NCBI GenBank assembly: GCA_018609055.1
Contig: JABAYJ010000008.1
Coordinates: 186,001-250,000 of the forward strand
Reading direction: 5' to 3'
DNA length: 64,000 nt
Source of the DNA: Flavobacteriales bacterium
GTDB lineage: Bacteria; Bacteroidota; Bacteroidia; Flavobacteriales_D; CAJJDF01
Shown here: positions 41,770-51,573 of the stretch, piece by piece
Layout of the letters: each line of letters opens with the position of its first letter
How positions within the stretch are numbered: the first letter of the stretch is position 1
Notes under the pieces: generated by a model
Databases searched by the model: none
The model's input: only the letters and a program-made list of their open reading frames with translations
What the model was told of the DNA's origin: nothing
Position numbers and translations under genes: made by a program

Positions 41770-43837
41770 CCGAATAGTATTTCTTGTCCAAAAACACTAT
41801 TTCTATATTGGTTGTATCTAAATACTTTAGATAATAATTGGCTTTATAAGGTCTTATCGAGCTATCAAAGATTATTTTTTCATTAGGCCTTGGAGTTAAT
41901 TTATTAATCAATTTCAGGTTTTGTTTTGTAACCAAAGTCAAATCAGCAGATTTGAAATTTATATTACTCTTATTTAAGAGTCTAATTCTCTTATTATTAA
42001 ATATGAAAACCCCATTCATTATCAATAGATTTTTGTTTTGATAATCAACTGGCAAACTGTCAATATCTAAATAAATCTTGTTGGTGATGTTCTGATTATT
42101 CCAGTTATTGTTTACGTTAAACAACATGCTACTCCAATCTTCTTTCAGTTTTTTACTACTAATAAAGTAGGTGCTTTTTCCTGATACAAATTCGAAAACA
42201 GTTTCATTATTAACTGAGTAAAAAGTAATATTAGCTTGCTGTGTAGATTGGTATTGTTCATTCAGTTGTATCCCTAGAAAAAGAATAGTTAGGATGCCTG
42301 TAACGTATACTAATCTTACTTTTCGGTAAACCAAAGAAGCTAAATATGAAATAATTATAGCATAAAGAAGAAAGGTTTCATGAAATGAGATAGCTATTTC
42401 TTCAATGAGTGAATAAGCCATTTTTTCGGTAATACAAATTGCTTGGTTCAATACCCAAATAATACCATTCATGGCTTTACCAATTACCAATGAAAGCCCA
42501 CCAAATGGAGCAGTTACAAACAAAAATATTCCAAGATAAAAAATTCCTATAGCTGCCGGGATTACAATTAAATTAATGATAAAAAAGTAGACTGGAAACT
42601 GATGAAAATAATGAAGACTGAGAGGAAATGTAGCTATTTGAGCTGCTATAGAAACACAAGTTATTGCCCAAACTTTTTGTAGAAATATATTTTTAACATA
42701 AATCAGTTTATACAACTTGGGCTGGACATAAACAATCCCCAAAACTGCTGAATAAGACAATTGAAAACCTACTTGATAGATAATATATGGATTTATGAGG
42801 ATGAGAACCAAAGCAGAAATAGCAAGAGTATTGTAAATAGAACCTTTCCTATCAATTATTTTATCTCCAATAATAATGAAAGTGAACATTGTGGCTGATC
42901 GCATTACAGAGGCCGACATGCCTGTCATAAGCGCATAAAACCATAAAATGGATATTAAAATTAGAGCAATCCAAATTTTGCTATTCTTGATTTTGGAAAA
43001 TACTTTAAGCAAATTTGCCAAAAGCAAATAAAGAATTCCAACATGAAGTCCAGATACAGCTAATACATGTATTGCACCAGCACTTGAATATGATTTTACT
43101 AAGTCTTTGTCTAAATTCTCACGATAACCTAGGAGAAGAGCTGATGCTACTTTTAACTGATCCCCAACTATTCCATTATCTGATAAATAATTATATAATT
43201 TCTGTCTCATTCTTTGAGAAAAAGCGACCAAACCATTTCCAGAATTAACTCCAGTTTTCTGCCAAGAAACTGAATCCAAAAAAACTTGGGAGTTTATTTG
43301 ATTAATATTTAAGTAATGCTTGTAGTTAAACTGATTTGGATTTCTCGCACCTCCTACTTCATTCAACTTATTCTTTATTAGCAGTTCATCTCCATAATTA
43401 ATACTAGATATTTTAATTCCTTTTTTAAAATAAGCCAATATTTTACCTGATACAATTCTATTAGTGTCTGAAGAAATTTGCTGTACCTCAAGTATAGTTT
43501 TATATGAATTCTGCTTTTCTTCTAAATTATCACAAACCTTTACCAGCAAGTAATCATTAGGATTGATGAAATTTGAATAATGAGTTTTCTTAAACTTATC
43601 TGTTCTTTCAATCGTGTATTGAAAACCGACAAAAAATAATAAAAGGTGAATGATAATACCAGTTAGTTTTCGGTATTGAAAACGTGAGAAATATATACTA
43701 ATTCCAAAAAAAAGTAGAAGTGTTATTGAAATATAAAAGGCAAAACTATTTGTAGTTTGTGATTCTGCAGCCGCAATTATTCCCAATATAAATGGAAACA
43801 CTAGCCTAATCCCTGGATGATTTTGCCAAAATTTCAT
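41753..43837 (-). CDS. comEC: ComEC/Rec2-family DNA uptake channel protein
   Basis: ComEC forms the inner-membrane channel that takes up single-stranded DNA in natural competence. The 694-residue protein has an N-terminal three-helix part and DUF4131-like OB region (about 30-215), then the competence domain with the hallmark GAIHVLAVSGLHVGILYLLL (about 252-271) and eight or more membrane helices to about 510. After the last helix there is only a weak beta-rich tail (about 540-694) with no HxHxDH, so the nuclease-like metallo-beta-lactamase domain of longer ComEC proteins is missing or degenerate. No other competence genes are nearby. Confidence 0.88.
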   Translation of the reverse strand: MKFWQNHPGIRLVFPFILGIIAAAESQTTNSFAFYISITLLLFFGISIYFSRFQYRKLTGIIIHLLLFFVGFQYTIERTDKFKKTHYSNFINPNDYLLVKVCDNLEEKQNSYKTILEVQQISSDTNRIVSGKILAYFKKGIKISSINYGDELLIKNKLNEVGGARNPNQFNYKHYLNINQINSQVFLDSVSWQKTGVNSGNGLVAFSQRMRQKLYNYLSDNGIVGDQLKVASALLLGYRENLDKDLVKSYSSAGAIHVLAVSGLHVGILYLLLANLLKVFSKIKNSKIWIALILISILWFYALMTGMSASVMRSATMFTFIIIGDKIIDRKGSIYNTLAISALVLILINPYIIYQVGFQLSYSAVLGIVYVQPKLYKLIYVKNIFLQKVWAITCVSIAAQIATFPLSLHYFHQFPVYFFIINLIVIPAAIGIFYLGIFLFVTAPFGGLSLVIGKAMNGIIWVLNQAICITEKMAYSLIEEIAISFHETFLLYAIIISYLASLVYRKVRLVYVTGILTILFLGIQLNEQYQSTQQANITFYSVNNETVFEFVSGKSTYFISSKKLKEDWSSMLFNVNNNWNNQNITNKIYLDIDSLPVDYQNKNLLIMNGVFIFNNKRIRLLNKSNINFKSADLTLVTKQNLKLINKLTPRPNEKIIFDSSIRPYKANYYLKYLDTTNIEIVFLDKKYYSVNLSD

Positions 43838-43935
43838 TGTATAATATAATGAAATTTGAATACACTGAATAGTTCTAATTGTTATTAAATTAGAAAAACT
43901 AATTAATTTAGACTAAAATCTATATAGTTCATTCC

Positions 43936-43971
43936 AAAAAAAAAACTCTTTGCAGTTAAGCAAAGAGTTTA
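43936..43971 (-). terminator. Intrinsic terminator for the DUF2147-DUF6268 unit
   Basis: AAACTCTTTGC-agttaa-GCAAAGAGTTT forms an 11-bp stem; on the minus strand it is followed by a long T run (A run 43936-43947 on the plus strand). It lies 23 bases after the stop of the barrel gene. Confidence 0.85.
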
Positions 43972-43993
43972 AATAATTATAGTGATGAAGCTA

Positions 43994-45103
43994 TTATAAG
44001 CTCACTAGGTTAAAAGATATGTTGACATAAGGCATAGGACTCATTCCGTTAAGAAAAGTGAATGTTTGCTCTCCAAAGAACCCTCTAAAGAACTCTTTAT
44101 TATTAGTTGCAGTTAAATCATCTACACTAAAATTATAATTAGCAATTACTCCTGCTTGAATTCCCATCCAGTAAAATCCTTTTATTTGTCTTTGGTAATC
44201 TAATCTGATACGGATTTCGCTTCTTCTTAGCTCCAAATTTTGAGCATTAAACTTAGTATCATATAACCTGTAAGTTGTTCCTTCTAACTCATAACCAATC
44301 AATAAGATGTTTGTTGGATTAAATTTTCTTCTGTAAGCAGCTTTTGCAGGAAATAGAATTTCTGTCCCCCATTTTCTGTTTTTCGAAGTGTAGTTATACA
44401 TCACAATAGGAATGTAGTTCATTTCTCCAGCTCTAAAAGTTCTGGATAAACCAACTCCCCATTGTAACCTATCGTGAGGTCTTTTTCCCCATAAAAGTGT
44501 ACTTGATAGTCTTGTGTTTTCAAACTTTGGTACAGAATTAGAGTTTTTGAAAGTATAATTTCCATTCAACTCTCCCATTACTTGAAGAATTAAAAAATTC
44601 TTTTCTCCAAGAGGCTTAAAGATTGTTGTGTTAAGATTCACACTTGTCAGCCCTTTTTCTAATTCATCTATAAACCTTCCGTGATCTCCAGTATCTATAT
44701 TTTGTGCATTAAATCGTGCTTGATTAATACCCCCACCCATTTGCCACACAATACTTGATTTAGATACTACTGGAATATTTGCATTTATCCTTAGTCCATT
44801 ATAAAAAACACTACCACTTCTGGTTGTGTTTCCTGGAACAGAATCAGGTGCATAAGCTCCTTCACGTGATGTTGTTAACTTACCGGCTGCAGCAAAATCA
44901 TGACCAATTGAGATAAACCTATTAGGGCTTAAATCAAAAATCTTGGGGCTGCAATAGGTCGTAATTTCACCTACATCTTCCACATCATCATACATGCTAT
45001 AATCTTCCTCATCCTCTATTATTGTATCGTTTTGGGCAATTGCCGAATAACTACTTCCTAGGAGAATAGCTCCTAAAAAGAATGACCTAAAAATTATAGA
45101 CAT
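43994..45103 (-). CDS. Outer-membrane beta-barrel protein, DUF6268-like
   Basis: A 369-residue protein with a signal peptide (1-24, ending SAIAQ), an acidic linker (DTIIEDEEDYSMYDDVEDV), then repeated amphipathic strands: GLRINANIPVV, FLILQVMGELNGNYTF, RLQWGVGLSRTFRAG, IPIVMYNYTS, GTEILFPAKAAYRRKF. The repeated aromatic-ended strands and the C-terminal NISFNLVSL predict a 12-16-strand barrel. The DUF6268 assignment is from recalled family pattern, not a search. It is co-directional with the DUF2147 gene 11 bases upstream, so the two likely share a transcript. Confidence 0.65.
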   Translation of the reverse strand: MSIIFRSFFLGAILLGSSYSAIAQNDTIIEDEEDYSMYDDVEDVGEITTYCSPKIFDLSPNRFISIGHDFAAAGKLTTSREGAYAPDSVPGNTTRSGSVFYNGLRINANIPVVSKSSIVWQMGGGINQARFNAQNIDTGDHGRFIDELEKGLTSVNLNTTIFKPLGEKNFLILQVMGELNGNYTFKNSNSVPKFENTRLSSTLLWGKRPHDRLQWGVGLSRTFRAGEMNYIPIVMYNYTSKNRKWGTEILFPAKAAYRRKFNPTNILLIGYELEGTTYRLYDTKFNAQNLELRRSEIRIRLDYQRQIKGFYWMGIQAGVIANYNFSVDDLTATNNKEFFRGFFGEQTFTFLNGMSPMPYVNISFNLVSL

Positions 45104-45114
45104 AGTTTATTTAT

Positions 45115-45585
45115 TTATTTTTTCTTTAGTTTAATTCTTTTCCAAACATCAGTTCTACCAAGAGCTTTAACTCCTACATATCCTCTGATATTAAGTACAT
45201 CACCATCTTTGTTAATTACACAACTGTACGTACTTCCACTTTCTGGATCGTAAATCGTTCCATCACTCCATTCGTTTTTATCTGTGTAAACGAAATCTTT
45301 AAGTAATCTGTAACCTCTTAATGGCACCTTTTTTAATTTATCGTCTGGGTTATTCTTATCTACTTTTGGTTTGTTGGTGTTAGGGTCTATTGGTTCTCTT
45401 AACCAAACGATTTTTCCGTAATACTTTTTACCGATTTTTTCGATTTTTACTCTGGCTTTTCCATTACTTGGCTCCCAAAGTCCTATTAAATCATCCCCAC
45501 TAGCAGCCTTGTTGCTTGCTATTGTAAAACTTGTTAATCCGATAATCAGAGCTAATGCTCCTACTATTCCAATTATTTTTTTCAT
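45115..45585 (-). CDS. DUF2147 family periplasmic protein
   Basis: A 156-residue exported protein of unknown function, with an N-terminal hydrophobic signal (about 4-25). The family pattern is clear: DLIGLWEPSNGKARVKIEKIGKKYYGKIVWLREP (in parts, 33-66), GYRLLKDFVY, WSDGTIYDPESGSTYSC and NIRGYVGVKALGRTDVWKR. DUF2147 members are small beta-rich envelope proteins found in many Gram-negatives. It is the first gene of a two-gene unit with the barrel protein; the 283 bases before it are shared with divergent dacB, and I see no other gene in them. Confidence 0.85.
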   Translation of the reverse strand: MKKIIGIVGALALIIGLTSFTIASNKAASGDDLIGLWEPSNGKARVKIEKIGKKYYGKIVWLREPIDPNTNKPKVDKNNPDDKLKKVPLRGYRLLKDFVYTDKNEWSDGTIYDPESGSTYSCVINKDGDVLNIRGYVGVKALGRTDVWKRIKLKKK

Positions 45586-45868
45586 TGTTTTGTTTTTTTA
45601 AAGTTATTAATTAAATATTATAAAGTAAGAAAAATCCTTTTTTTCTTACTACAAACTGTAATATCCAAAAATGATGCCAACACCTGATGTGTTATTCTTA
45701 TTAGGATAAAACTAACAAATATTCTATTAATTATAAAGTTCTTTACATAATGTTTTCAATACAATAAGATAGACAAGATTATGATTAACATTGAACTTGG
45801 TATAATAATTGGATAATGTGAATCAAATTTAAAAAACAAACTCCTACATTTAAATAAATATTTCTAAA

Positions 45869-47335
45869 ATGAATCTAAAACAAATATTTACTGTTACTCT
45901 GCTACTTATAAGCAGTTTACAATTATACTCGCAAAATAGTGTGATGAAAACTTTTAACACCTTGCTTTCAGATGATGATTTGAAAAACGCAAGTATTAGT
46001 TTTAGAGTAATAGATGTTGATACTGATTTAGAAATTGCATCTCATAATGCTACTAATAGTTTAGTTCCTGCAAGTACAATGAAAATTGTATCAACTGCAT
46101 CTGCATTGGTCGAACTTGGATCTTACAAAAGATTTTCGACTAATTTAGAATATGATGGAATTATTGATTCTAATGGTATTCTTCACGGTAATATATTTGT
46201 GAAAGGTGGAGGAGATCCAACATTAGGTTCAAAGTATTTTTTGAAAAAAGACGAACAGCAAACTGCCTTCTTAATGACTTTTGCTCAAGAAATAAAGAAA
46301 CTAGGAATTGATTCGGTTACAGGAAAAATAATTGGGGATGCTAGTTATTATTCCTACAACACGATACCTACATCATGGCTTTGGGGAGATATTGGAAATT
46401 ATTATGGAGCTGGGCCAAATGGATTATCAGCTTATGATAATACTGCTAACCTTTATTTTAAATCGGGAGCGAATGATGGAGATACTACCACAATTGAAAA
46501 AGTAATCCCCTACTCTCCTAACCTAAAGTTCGATAACTTGGTAAGAGCTTCTAATATTAATAGCGACAAAGCCTATATTTATTCGGCTCCTTACTCCAAT
46601 TACCGAAAAATTGAAGGAACGATTCCTAAAGGAAAAGACGAATTTATTGTAAAAGCATCTCTTTCTGATCCAGCATTTCAGGTAGCATATGACCTTAAAA
46701 CTTATTTGAAATTATTAGGTGTAAAGGTTGCAGAGGCATCTACTACATTAAGATTAATGGCAATAAATGGCGAATCAAATAGTAATGAACGAACTAGTTT
46801 TTATGATTATAAATCACCTGATATTGGTCAAATCGCCTACCAAACTAACCACCGAAGTATTAATTTATTTGCCGAACATTTATTGAACGAAATGGGAAAG
46901 AAAGAATATAATGAAGGAAATAATTATTCTGGATCAAGAGCGGTTAAGAGTTTTTGGAGTAAACATATTGATACAGATGGAATGTACGTGAGTGATGGAA
47001 GTGGAATGTCACGAATGAATGCTATTTCTGCTTATCATTTAACTTCAATTTTGGATTATATGGTTACTAGTAAAAATTATAAGTCATTTTACTCCTCTTT
47101 GCCAATTGCAGGTAAATCTGGAACTATGTACCGTATTGGAAGGAATACATACGCAGAAGGACGATTAAGAGCAAAAAGTGGAACAATGACTCGTGTTAAA
47201 AGTTATGCTGGATACGTTACTAGTAAAAGTGGAAAGAATTTGGCATTTGCATTAATTGTAAATAATTATACTTGTTACAACTCAGTTGTGACAAAGAAAT
47301 TAGAGAAATTGATGGTTGCTATTGCAAATCACTAA
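45869..47335 (+). CDS. dacB: D-alanyl-D-alanine carboxypeptidase/endopeptidase (PBP4 class)
   Basis: A periplasmic enzyme that cleaves peptide cross-links and terminal D-Ala of peptidoglycan. The 488-residue protein has a signal peptide (1-22). The penicillin-binding motifs of class C low-molecular-weight PBPs are present: SxxK as ASTMK (Ser69, Lys72), SxN-equivalent DGSGMSR in the second half, and KSGT near residue 414. The insertion between motifs 1 and 2 has the DacB pattern (GGGDPTLGSKYF, GDASYY, YGAGPNGLSAYDN). Its end overlaps the convergent glycosyltransferase gene by 17 bases. Confidence 0.93.
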   Translation: MNLKQIFTVTLLLISSLQLYSQNSVMKTFNTLLSDDDLKNASISFRVIDVDTDLEIASHNATNSLVPASTMKIVSTASALVELGSYKRFSTNLEYDGIIDSNGILHGNIFVKGGGDPTLGSKYFLKKDEQQTAFLMTFAQEIKKLGIDSVTGKIIGDASYYSYNTIPTSWLWGDIGNYYGAGPNGLSAYDNTANLYFKSGANDGDTTTIEKVIPYSPNLKFDNLVRASNINSDKAYIYSAPYSNYRKIEGTIPKGKDEFIVKASLSDPAFQVAYDLKTYLKLLGVKVAEASTTLRLMAINGESNSNERTSFYDYKSPDIGQIAYQTNHRSINLFAEHLLNEMGKKEYNEGNNYSGSRAVKSFWSKHIDTDGMYVSDGSGMSRMNAISAYHLTSILDYMVTSKNYKSFYSSLPIAGKSGTMYRIGRNTYAEGRLRAKSGTMTRVKSYAGYVTSKSGKNLAFALIVNNYTCYNSVVTKKLEKLMVAIANH

Positions 47336-48449
47336 TAGCTTCAAACATCTTTTTTGCATTTCCAATATTGGAGTAATTTTCTGATAAAACCGCTATTCGT
47401 TTTATTTTATCTTCAAGTCCAATTGGCATTTCCATTAATTGCTTAACTAATATAATCTGTTTGTCTACAGAGTCTTCTACTTGGCAAATTTCTGACAAAG
47501 TTGTTCCCTCCACCATTTTGGAGTTAACCAAACAATGCCTTCCGTGATATAATACATTAAGCAGTTTTAGCTTTAATCCTGTTGCTTGATTGGTGTATAA
47601 GAAGTTAATTTGAGCATTCTCCAAAAGCTCAGTCATCTTTTCTTGACTTACATTAGCGATTAACGAAATATGTGAATGTTTTTCAACCTCCTTTATCAAA
47701 AACTCTGGTGGATTTAATCCAGCAATTATGAATGGTACTTTGATAACAGAAAATATATTTTTAATCAAATGCATAGCTGCCTCATAATTTTCAGAAACTG
47801 AAAGATTACCATGATACAAGACAAATTTGCCTAATCCATCTGGAATTACAACTTCATTATGTTCATGAAAACTAGGAATAAAATGGTTGCTTAGCTTACC
47901 ATATTTCATTTCGAAATAATGGAAATCAGTTTCAGAAACAATAAAATTCATTGAGGCTTTTTCAACCGTAGATTCAAACTTTTTTAATTTTCTGGCTTCT
48001 ATATTTAAGTAGATTTTCTTTATCCAATATACCTCCGATTTTGCTAAATGGTTGTAATACCTGTGTTCAATATTACTCTCTCTGTAAATTGTAATTCTGT
48101 CTTTTAAATCTTTATCATTCAGTAAATAGCAAGTGTGAAGTCCTTCGAATAAAATAGGAAAATCATTACTTAATAAATTCTTTTTAAGCTCTCTAGATTT
48201 TCGGGTAATAACAATATATGGCTTGCTTGATAAAGCATAAATCCAAGAAGACTTTCGTTTGTAATAGTTTACTGACTCACAATATTGCTCTAGTTCTGGT
48301 TGGTTTCCTCTGCCGTATTCAAAACAATGCAAATGTACTTTTACACCAAGCTGATTAAATGTTTTGATTTTGTGAAACACATCAATCACTCCTCCATAAT
48401 TTGCTGGAAAAGGTACGTCAAATGCTACTATGTTTATTGCTGAAATCAT
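47319..48449 (-). CDS. Glycosyltransferase, GT4-like
   Basis: A 376-residue probable GT-B fold glycosyltransferase. It has an N-terminal Rossmann half with PFPANYGGVIDVFHKIK (residues 13-29), typical of acceptor-side loops, and a C-terminal half with FVLYHGNLSVSENYEAAMHL (about 205-224) followed by PFIIAGLNPP and the sugar-nucleotide region with an ATGLKLKLLNVLYHGR block in place of the classic E-x7-E. The product is unknown. Its start overlaps the next upstream glycosyltransferase by 4 bases, so the two are translationally coupled and likely act in one glycan pathway. Confidence 0.75.
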   Translation of the reverse strand: MISAINIVAFDVPFPANYGGVIDVFHKIKTFNQLGVKVHLHCFEYGRGNQPELEQYCESVNYYKRKSSWIYALSSKPYIVITRKSRELKKNLLSNDFPILFEGLHTCYLLNDKDLKDRITIYRESNIEHRYYNHLAKSEVYWIKKIYLNIEARKLKKFESTVEKASMNFIVSETDFHYFEMKYGKLSNHFIPSFHEHNEVVIPDGLGKFVLYHGNLSVSENYEAAMHLIKNIFSVIKVPFIIAGLNPPEFLIKEVEKHSHISLIANVSQEKMTELLENAQINFLYTNQATGLKLKLLNVLYHGRHCLVNSKMVEGTTLSEICQVEDSVDKQIILVKQLMEMPIGLEDKIKRIAVLSENYSNIGNAKKMFEAISDLQ

Positions 48450-49579
48450 TGTAATAAATCAGAGTATAAGTGTTTAAGAACTAACTCTTCGTTTTCCCAA
48501 GTTAGTTTTTCAGCTGCTAACTTAGTATTTTCTTTCTTTGCCAAATAATCACTTTCATTGGTAAAAATTCCTTGAATTTGATTAGCAATAGTCTCTGGAT
48601 TATGATTTTGAAGAATCCACCCTACTCCATTTCCTTCTACAATTTTTCTTATTTCAGTAAGATTAGATGCTAAAACTGGAGTTTCATGATGGATATAATC
48701 GAATAATTTATTGGGTAAAGAAAACTCGTAATTCAAGTTAGTATTCTTATCCAATGAAAGTCCTAAATCGGCTTGATACGTATATTGTATCAGTTCCTGA
48801 TATGGAACTTTACCTTTTATCATTACTTTGTTTTCTAGCTTATTATCTATAATAATTCCTTTCAACTTTTCAAATACATCTCCCCCACCAACAATAACAA
48901 ACAGATACTCTTCTGGCAAATATTTCATTGCCTCCACCATTTCCTCCGAACCTCTATCTAGGTTTATTCCTGCTCCTTGTAAGAGTAGTATTTTCTTATT
49001 CTCTGGTAAACCAAGCTCTGCTCTATTTCTATACTTTTTTATCTTCTCTATTCTAGGGATATTCCTCACAACTTTTACATTTACTCCGTATTTAGTGGAG
49101 TAAATATCTGCTATTGAATCACAAACAGAATACACTTTATTAAGTTTAGGAAATATTTGTTTTTCGATTTTCAACCAAGTGTTTTTGGCAAAGGAGCCTT
49201 CTTTTAGCTCAGGAACTTCAGTAAAATACTCGTGAGAATCATATACTAATTGTGATCCTTTTAGCTTACTTACCCATCTATTTGCAAGCAAAGTATCTAA
49301 ATCGTTTGCCAAAAGTACAGAGTGCTTTTTGAAAAGTAAATACCAAAACAATCTAAAATTAAACTCTGCATAAAACAATGCTCCTTTTTTAAATAAGAGT
49401 TTAAGCCTTTTTGTTTTATAATTTCTATTTGTGAGTGGTAAGCTATTCGGTAATTTTCTTCCAACTAAATGAACATCAAATCCCATTGAAACTAATGTGT
49501 TACAAACTTTATCTACTCTCATATCCGAGAATAAATCATTGGAAACCGACACATAAATTCGATTTTTAGTTTGAGACAT
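48446..49579 (-). CDS. Glycosyltransferase, GT4 family
   Basis: A 377-residue GT-B enzyme. The N-terminal half starts with strand IYVSVSNDLFSDMRVDKVCNTL and contains VYDSHEYFTEVPEL, a frequent GT4 motif. The C-terminal half has LLLQGAGINLDRGSEEMVEAM, FVIVGGGDVFEKLKG, and the donor-binding E-x7-E type region YEFSLPNKLFDYIHHETPVLASNL (about 280-303). It is cytoplasmic or membrane-associated, building a surface polysaccharide or glycolipid; the substrate is not known. It is coupled to the 47319 glycosyltransferase and lies 11 bases after the MFS gene. Confidence 0.8.
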   Translation of the reverse strand: MSQTKNRIYVSVSNDLFSDMRVDKVCNTLVSMGFDVHLVGRKLPNSLPLTNRNYKTKRLKLLFKKGALFYAEFNFRLFWYLLFKKHSVLLANDLDTLLANRWVSKLKGSQLVYDSHEYFTEVPELKEGSFAKNTWLKIEKQIFPKLNKVYSVCDSIADIYSTKYGVNVKVVRNIPRIEKIKKYRNRAELGLPENKKILLLQGAGINLDRGSEEMVEAMKYLPEEYLFVIVGGGDVFEKLKGIIIDNKLENKVMIKGKVPYQELIQYTYQADLGLSLDKNTNLNYEFSLPNKLFDYIHHETPVLASNLTEIRKIVEGNGVGWILQNHNPETIANQIQGIFTNESDYLAKKENTKLAAEKLTWENEELVLKHLYSDLLQ

Positions 49580-49590
49580 TTACTTAACGT

Positions 49591-50928
49591 TTAAAGTGAT
49601 TTTTCGGCTTTGTCCTTAGGTACAAAACTAAGTAAAATGAAAGCGATAACGAAAAATATACCTACAGCAACAATGGAAATTCGCATATCACCAGTAACTT
49701 GCTCTAAAAACCCAAAAAGAAACAACCCAACAACAATCCCAATTTTTTCAGTAACGTCATAAAAACTAAAGTAAGAGGAAGTATCTTCTGTTTCAGGCAA
49801 AAACTTAGAATAGGTTGATCGTGAAAGTGCCTGAACTGAGCCCATTACAAGTCCTACTAACGCAGCCGTAATATAAAACTCTAAAGGACTATGGATGAAA
49901 TATGCCCATATCACAATACAAGCCCAGGCAAAGACAATAAACTGTAATGATTTTATATTCCCAATTTTTTGCGAAACTTTGGACATGACTAAAGCTCCAA
50001 GGATAGCAACAATTTGTATTAATAAAATACTTATAATCAATCCAGAAGTTTCACTCTTCTCATCTGCCCAATCTATTTCTTTACCTGCAAAATAAGTCGC
50101 TACAAGCATCACTGTTTGAACTCCTGTGCTAATCATGAAAAAGGCTGGAAGAAATCTTTTTAATTTCTCAATACCCATAAATTCTTTATAAACAACTTTT
50201 AGTTCTTTAAAACCACTACTAAGGACTTGTTTGGTTATTTTTTTCATTTTACTTTCTTCCTTTATCCTAAAAAAGAAAATATGACTAAATCCAAACCACC
50301 AAACGCCAGTTAGTAAAAATCCAAATCTTGAAGCTTCACCTGCTCCACTAAATCCAAAAGTTTCAGGATTCAATACTAATACAAGACATATAAGTAATAG
50401 CAAAACACTACCAATGTATCCCATTGAAAATCCTTGCGCACTTATTTTATCATGGACTTTTTTCTCAGCAATTTCTGGTAAATAGGCATTATAAAAAACC
50501 AAACTTCCCCAAAAACCAATTAAAGCAAATAAATAAAACAAAAAGCCTATTTCAATATTTTGATAGTTAAAAAAGTATAAAGCCATACAGGAAAAGGATC
50601 CCAGATAGCAGAAAATTCGCATGAATATTTTTTTATTCCCAATGTAGTCTGCAACTCCAGATAAAATAGGAGAAAGAATAGCTACTACTAAAAATCCTAT
50701 TGCCATTACATAAGTAATTAACGAAGTATTAATCCATTCTGAACCAAATGCTTCTATTATTACTTGTTTATTCCCATTTATATTTACAATACGTCCATTA
50801 TTTTCAGTAACACCCTTATAAAACATTGGAAAGATTGCCGAACTAATAACCAGGTTGTAAACCGAATTTGCCCAGTCGTACATCATCCATCCTCGGATGG
50901 TCTTTTTATTACCTTTTTCTATTGCCAT
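49591..50928 (-). CDS. MFS transporter, UMF1/Atg22-like family
   Basis: An inner-membrane transporter with about 11-12 helices in 445 residues. The N-terminal RGWMMYDWANSVYNLVISSAIFPMFY is the hallmark of the UMF1 (unknown major facilitator) family related to Atg22. SGVADYIGNKKIFMR is the loop 2-3 motif A equivalent, and GLVMGSVQALSRSTYSKFLPE the second-half counterpart. The reading frame is open 43 codons further upstream, but that overlaps the end of the DUF1684 gene and is not transporter-like, so the ATG at 50928 is used. The substrate is unknown. Confidence 0.88.
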   Translation of the reverse strand: MAIEKGNKKTIRGWMMYDWANSVYNLVISSAIFPMFYKGVTENNGRIVNINGNKQVIIEAFGSEWINTSLITYVMAIGFLVVAILSPILSGVADYIGNKKIFMRIFCYLGSFSCMALYFFNYQNIEIGFLFYLFALIGFWGSLVFYNAYLPEIAEKKVHDKISAQGFSMGYIGSVLLLLICLVLVLNPETFGFSGAGEASRFGFLLTGVWWFGFSHIFFFRIKEESKMKKITKQVLSSGFKELKVVYKEFMGIEKLKRFLPAFFMISTGVQTVMLVATYFAGKEIDWADEKSETSGLIISILLIQIVAILGALVMSKVSQKIGNIKSLQFIVFAWACIVIWAYFIHSPLEFYITAALVGLVMGSVQALSRSTYSKFLPETEDTSSYFSFYDVTEKIGIVVGLFLFGFLEQVTGDMRISIVAVGIFFVIAFILLSFVPKDKAEKSL

Positions 50929-50956
50929 GGATAAATATAAAGTTATTTTTTTGGAA

Positions 50957-51571
50957 TCAATGCTCCTCCCCTTTAAATTGAACCCCAGCATAAATATAAG
51001 TAGTGATTGAATTCTCTTTAGGCGGAACTGGACAGGAATATCGATCTGTATAAGCACAATAAGGATTGTAAGCCTTATTAAAATCTAAAATGATAGTGCT
51101 ACCATCTGGAATTCGTAAATCTAAATAACGTCCTCCTCCGTAAGTTTCGTTTCCATTGGTGTAATCGTTAAATGGTAAGAAAAGAAAATCTTCATATCCT
51201 TCCTTTTTGGTCAAATTAACGTTCTGGTAAATCATCAATTCATAAGTTGTATCTCTTAGTGTAAAAACTGCTTTTCCGTACACTTTATATTCTGGCTGCC
51301 TGGTTGTTGAAGTTTGCATTTTAAAATTCTTACCTCGCTTTATCTTTACAAATTTTGCAACTACATAATATGTTGTATCAATTGGAAAAAATGGAATAGA
51401 ATCAAATTCTTTTCTTGCTTCTTCGGTTAATGGAGAATGAGCCGAATCGGCATAATGCTCGTTTGAGTCATCTCTAAACTCTCGGTTTTCAGCTAAAATA
51501 GAATCGTTATTTTTTTGAGAAAAACCAAAAATAGATAAAAAGAAAAATAGAATTACAAGTTGTTTTTTCAT
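50957..51571 (-). CDS. DUF1684 family secreted protein
   Basis: A 204-residue protein of unknown function with a signal peptide (1-19). DUF1684 features visible: EFRDDSNEHY and SPLTEEARKEFDSIPFFPID near the N terminus, the TRQPEYKVYGKAVFTL strand, FLPFNDYTNGNETYGGGRYLDL, and the closing PYCAYTDRYSCPVPPKEN block that contains two cysteines. It lies 2 bases after the S15 peptidase gene and 28 bases before the MFS gene, inside a long minus-strand run. Confidence 0.85.
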   Translation of the reverse strand: MKKQLVILFFFLSIFGFSQKNNDSILAENREFRDDSNEHYADSAHSPLTEEARKEFDSIPFFPIDTTYYVVAKFVKIKRGKNFKMQTSTTRQPEYKVYGKAVFTLRDTTYELMIYQNVNLTKKEGYEDFLFLPFNDYTNGNETYGGGRYLDLRIPDGSTIILDFNKAYNPYCAYTDRYSCPVPPKENSITTYIYAGVQFKGEEH

Positions 51572-51573
51572 AC

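Noticed and set aside
44861..44870. TTCACGTGAT, resembling the core of a parS site
   Set aside because: Only the CACGTG core and one flanking pair are symmetric; it lies inside a barrel gene 33 kb from parAB and does not match the 14-16 base parS palindrome.
50929..51057. 43-codon N-terminal extension of the MFS transporter
   Set aside because: Overlaps the 3' part of the DUF1684 gene and lacks family sequence; the family N terminus begins just after the ATG at 50928.
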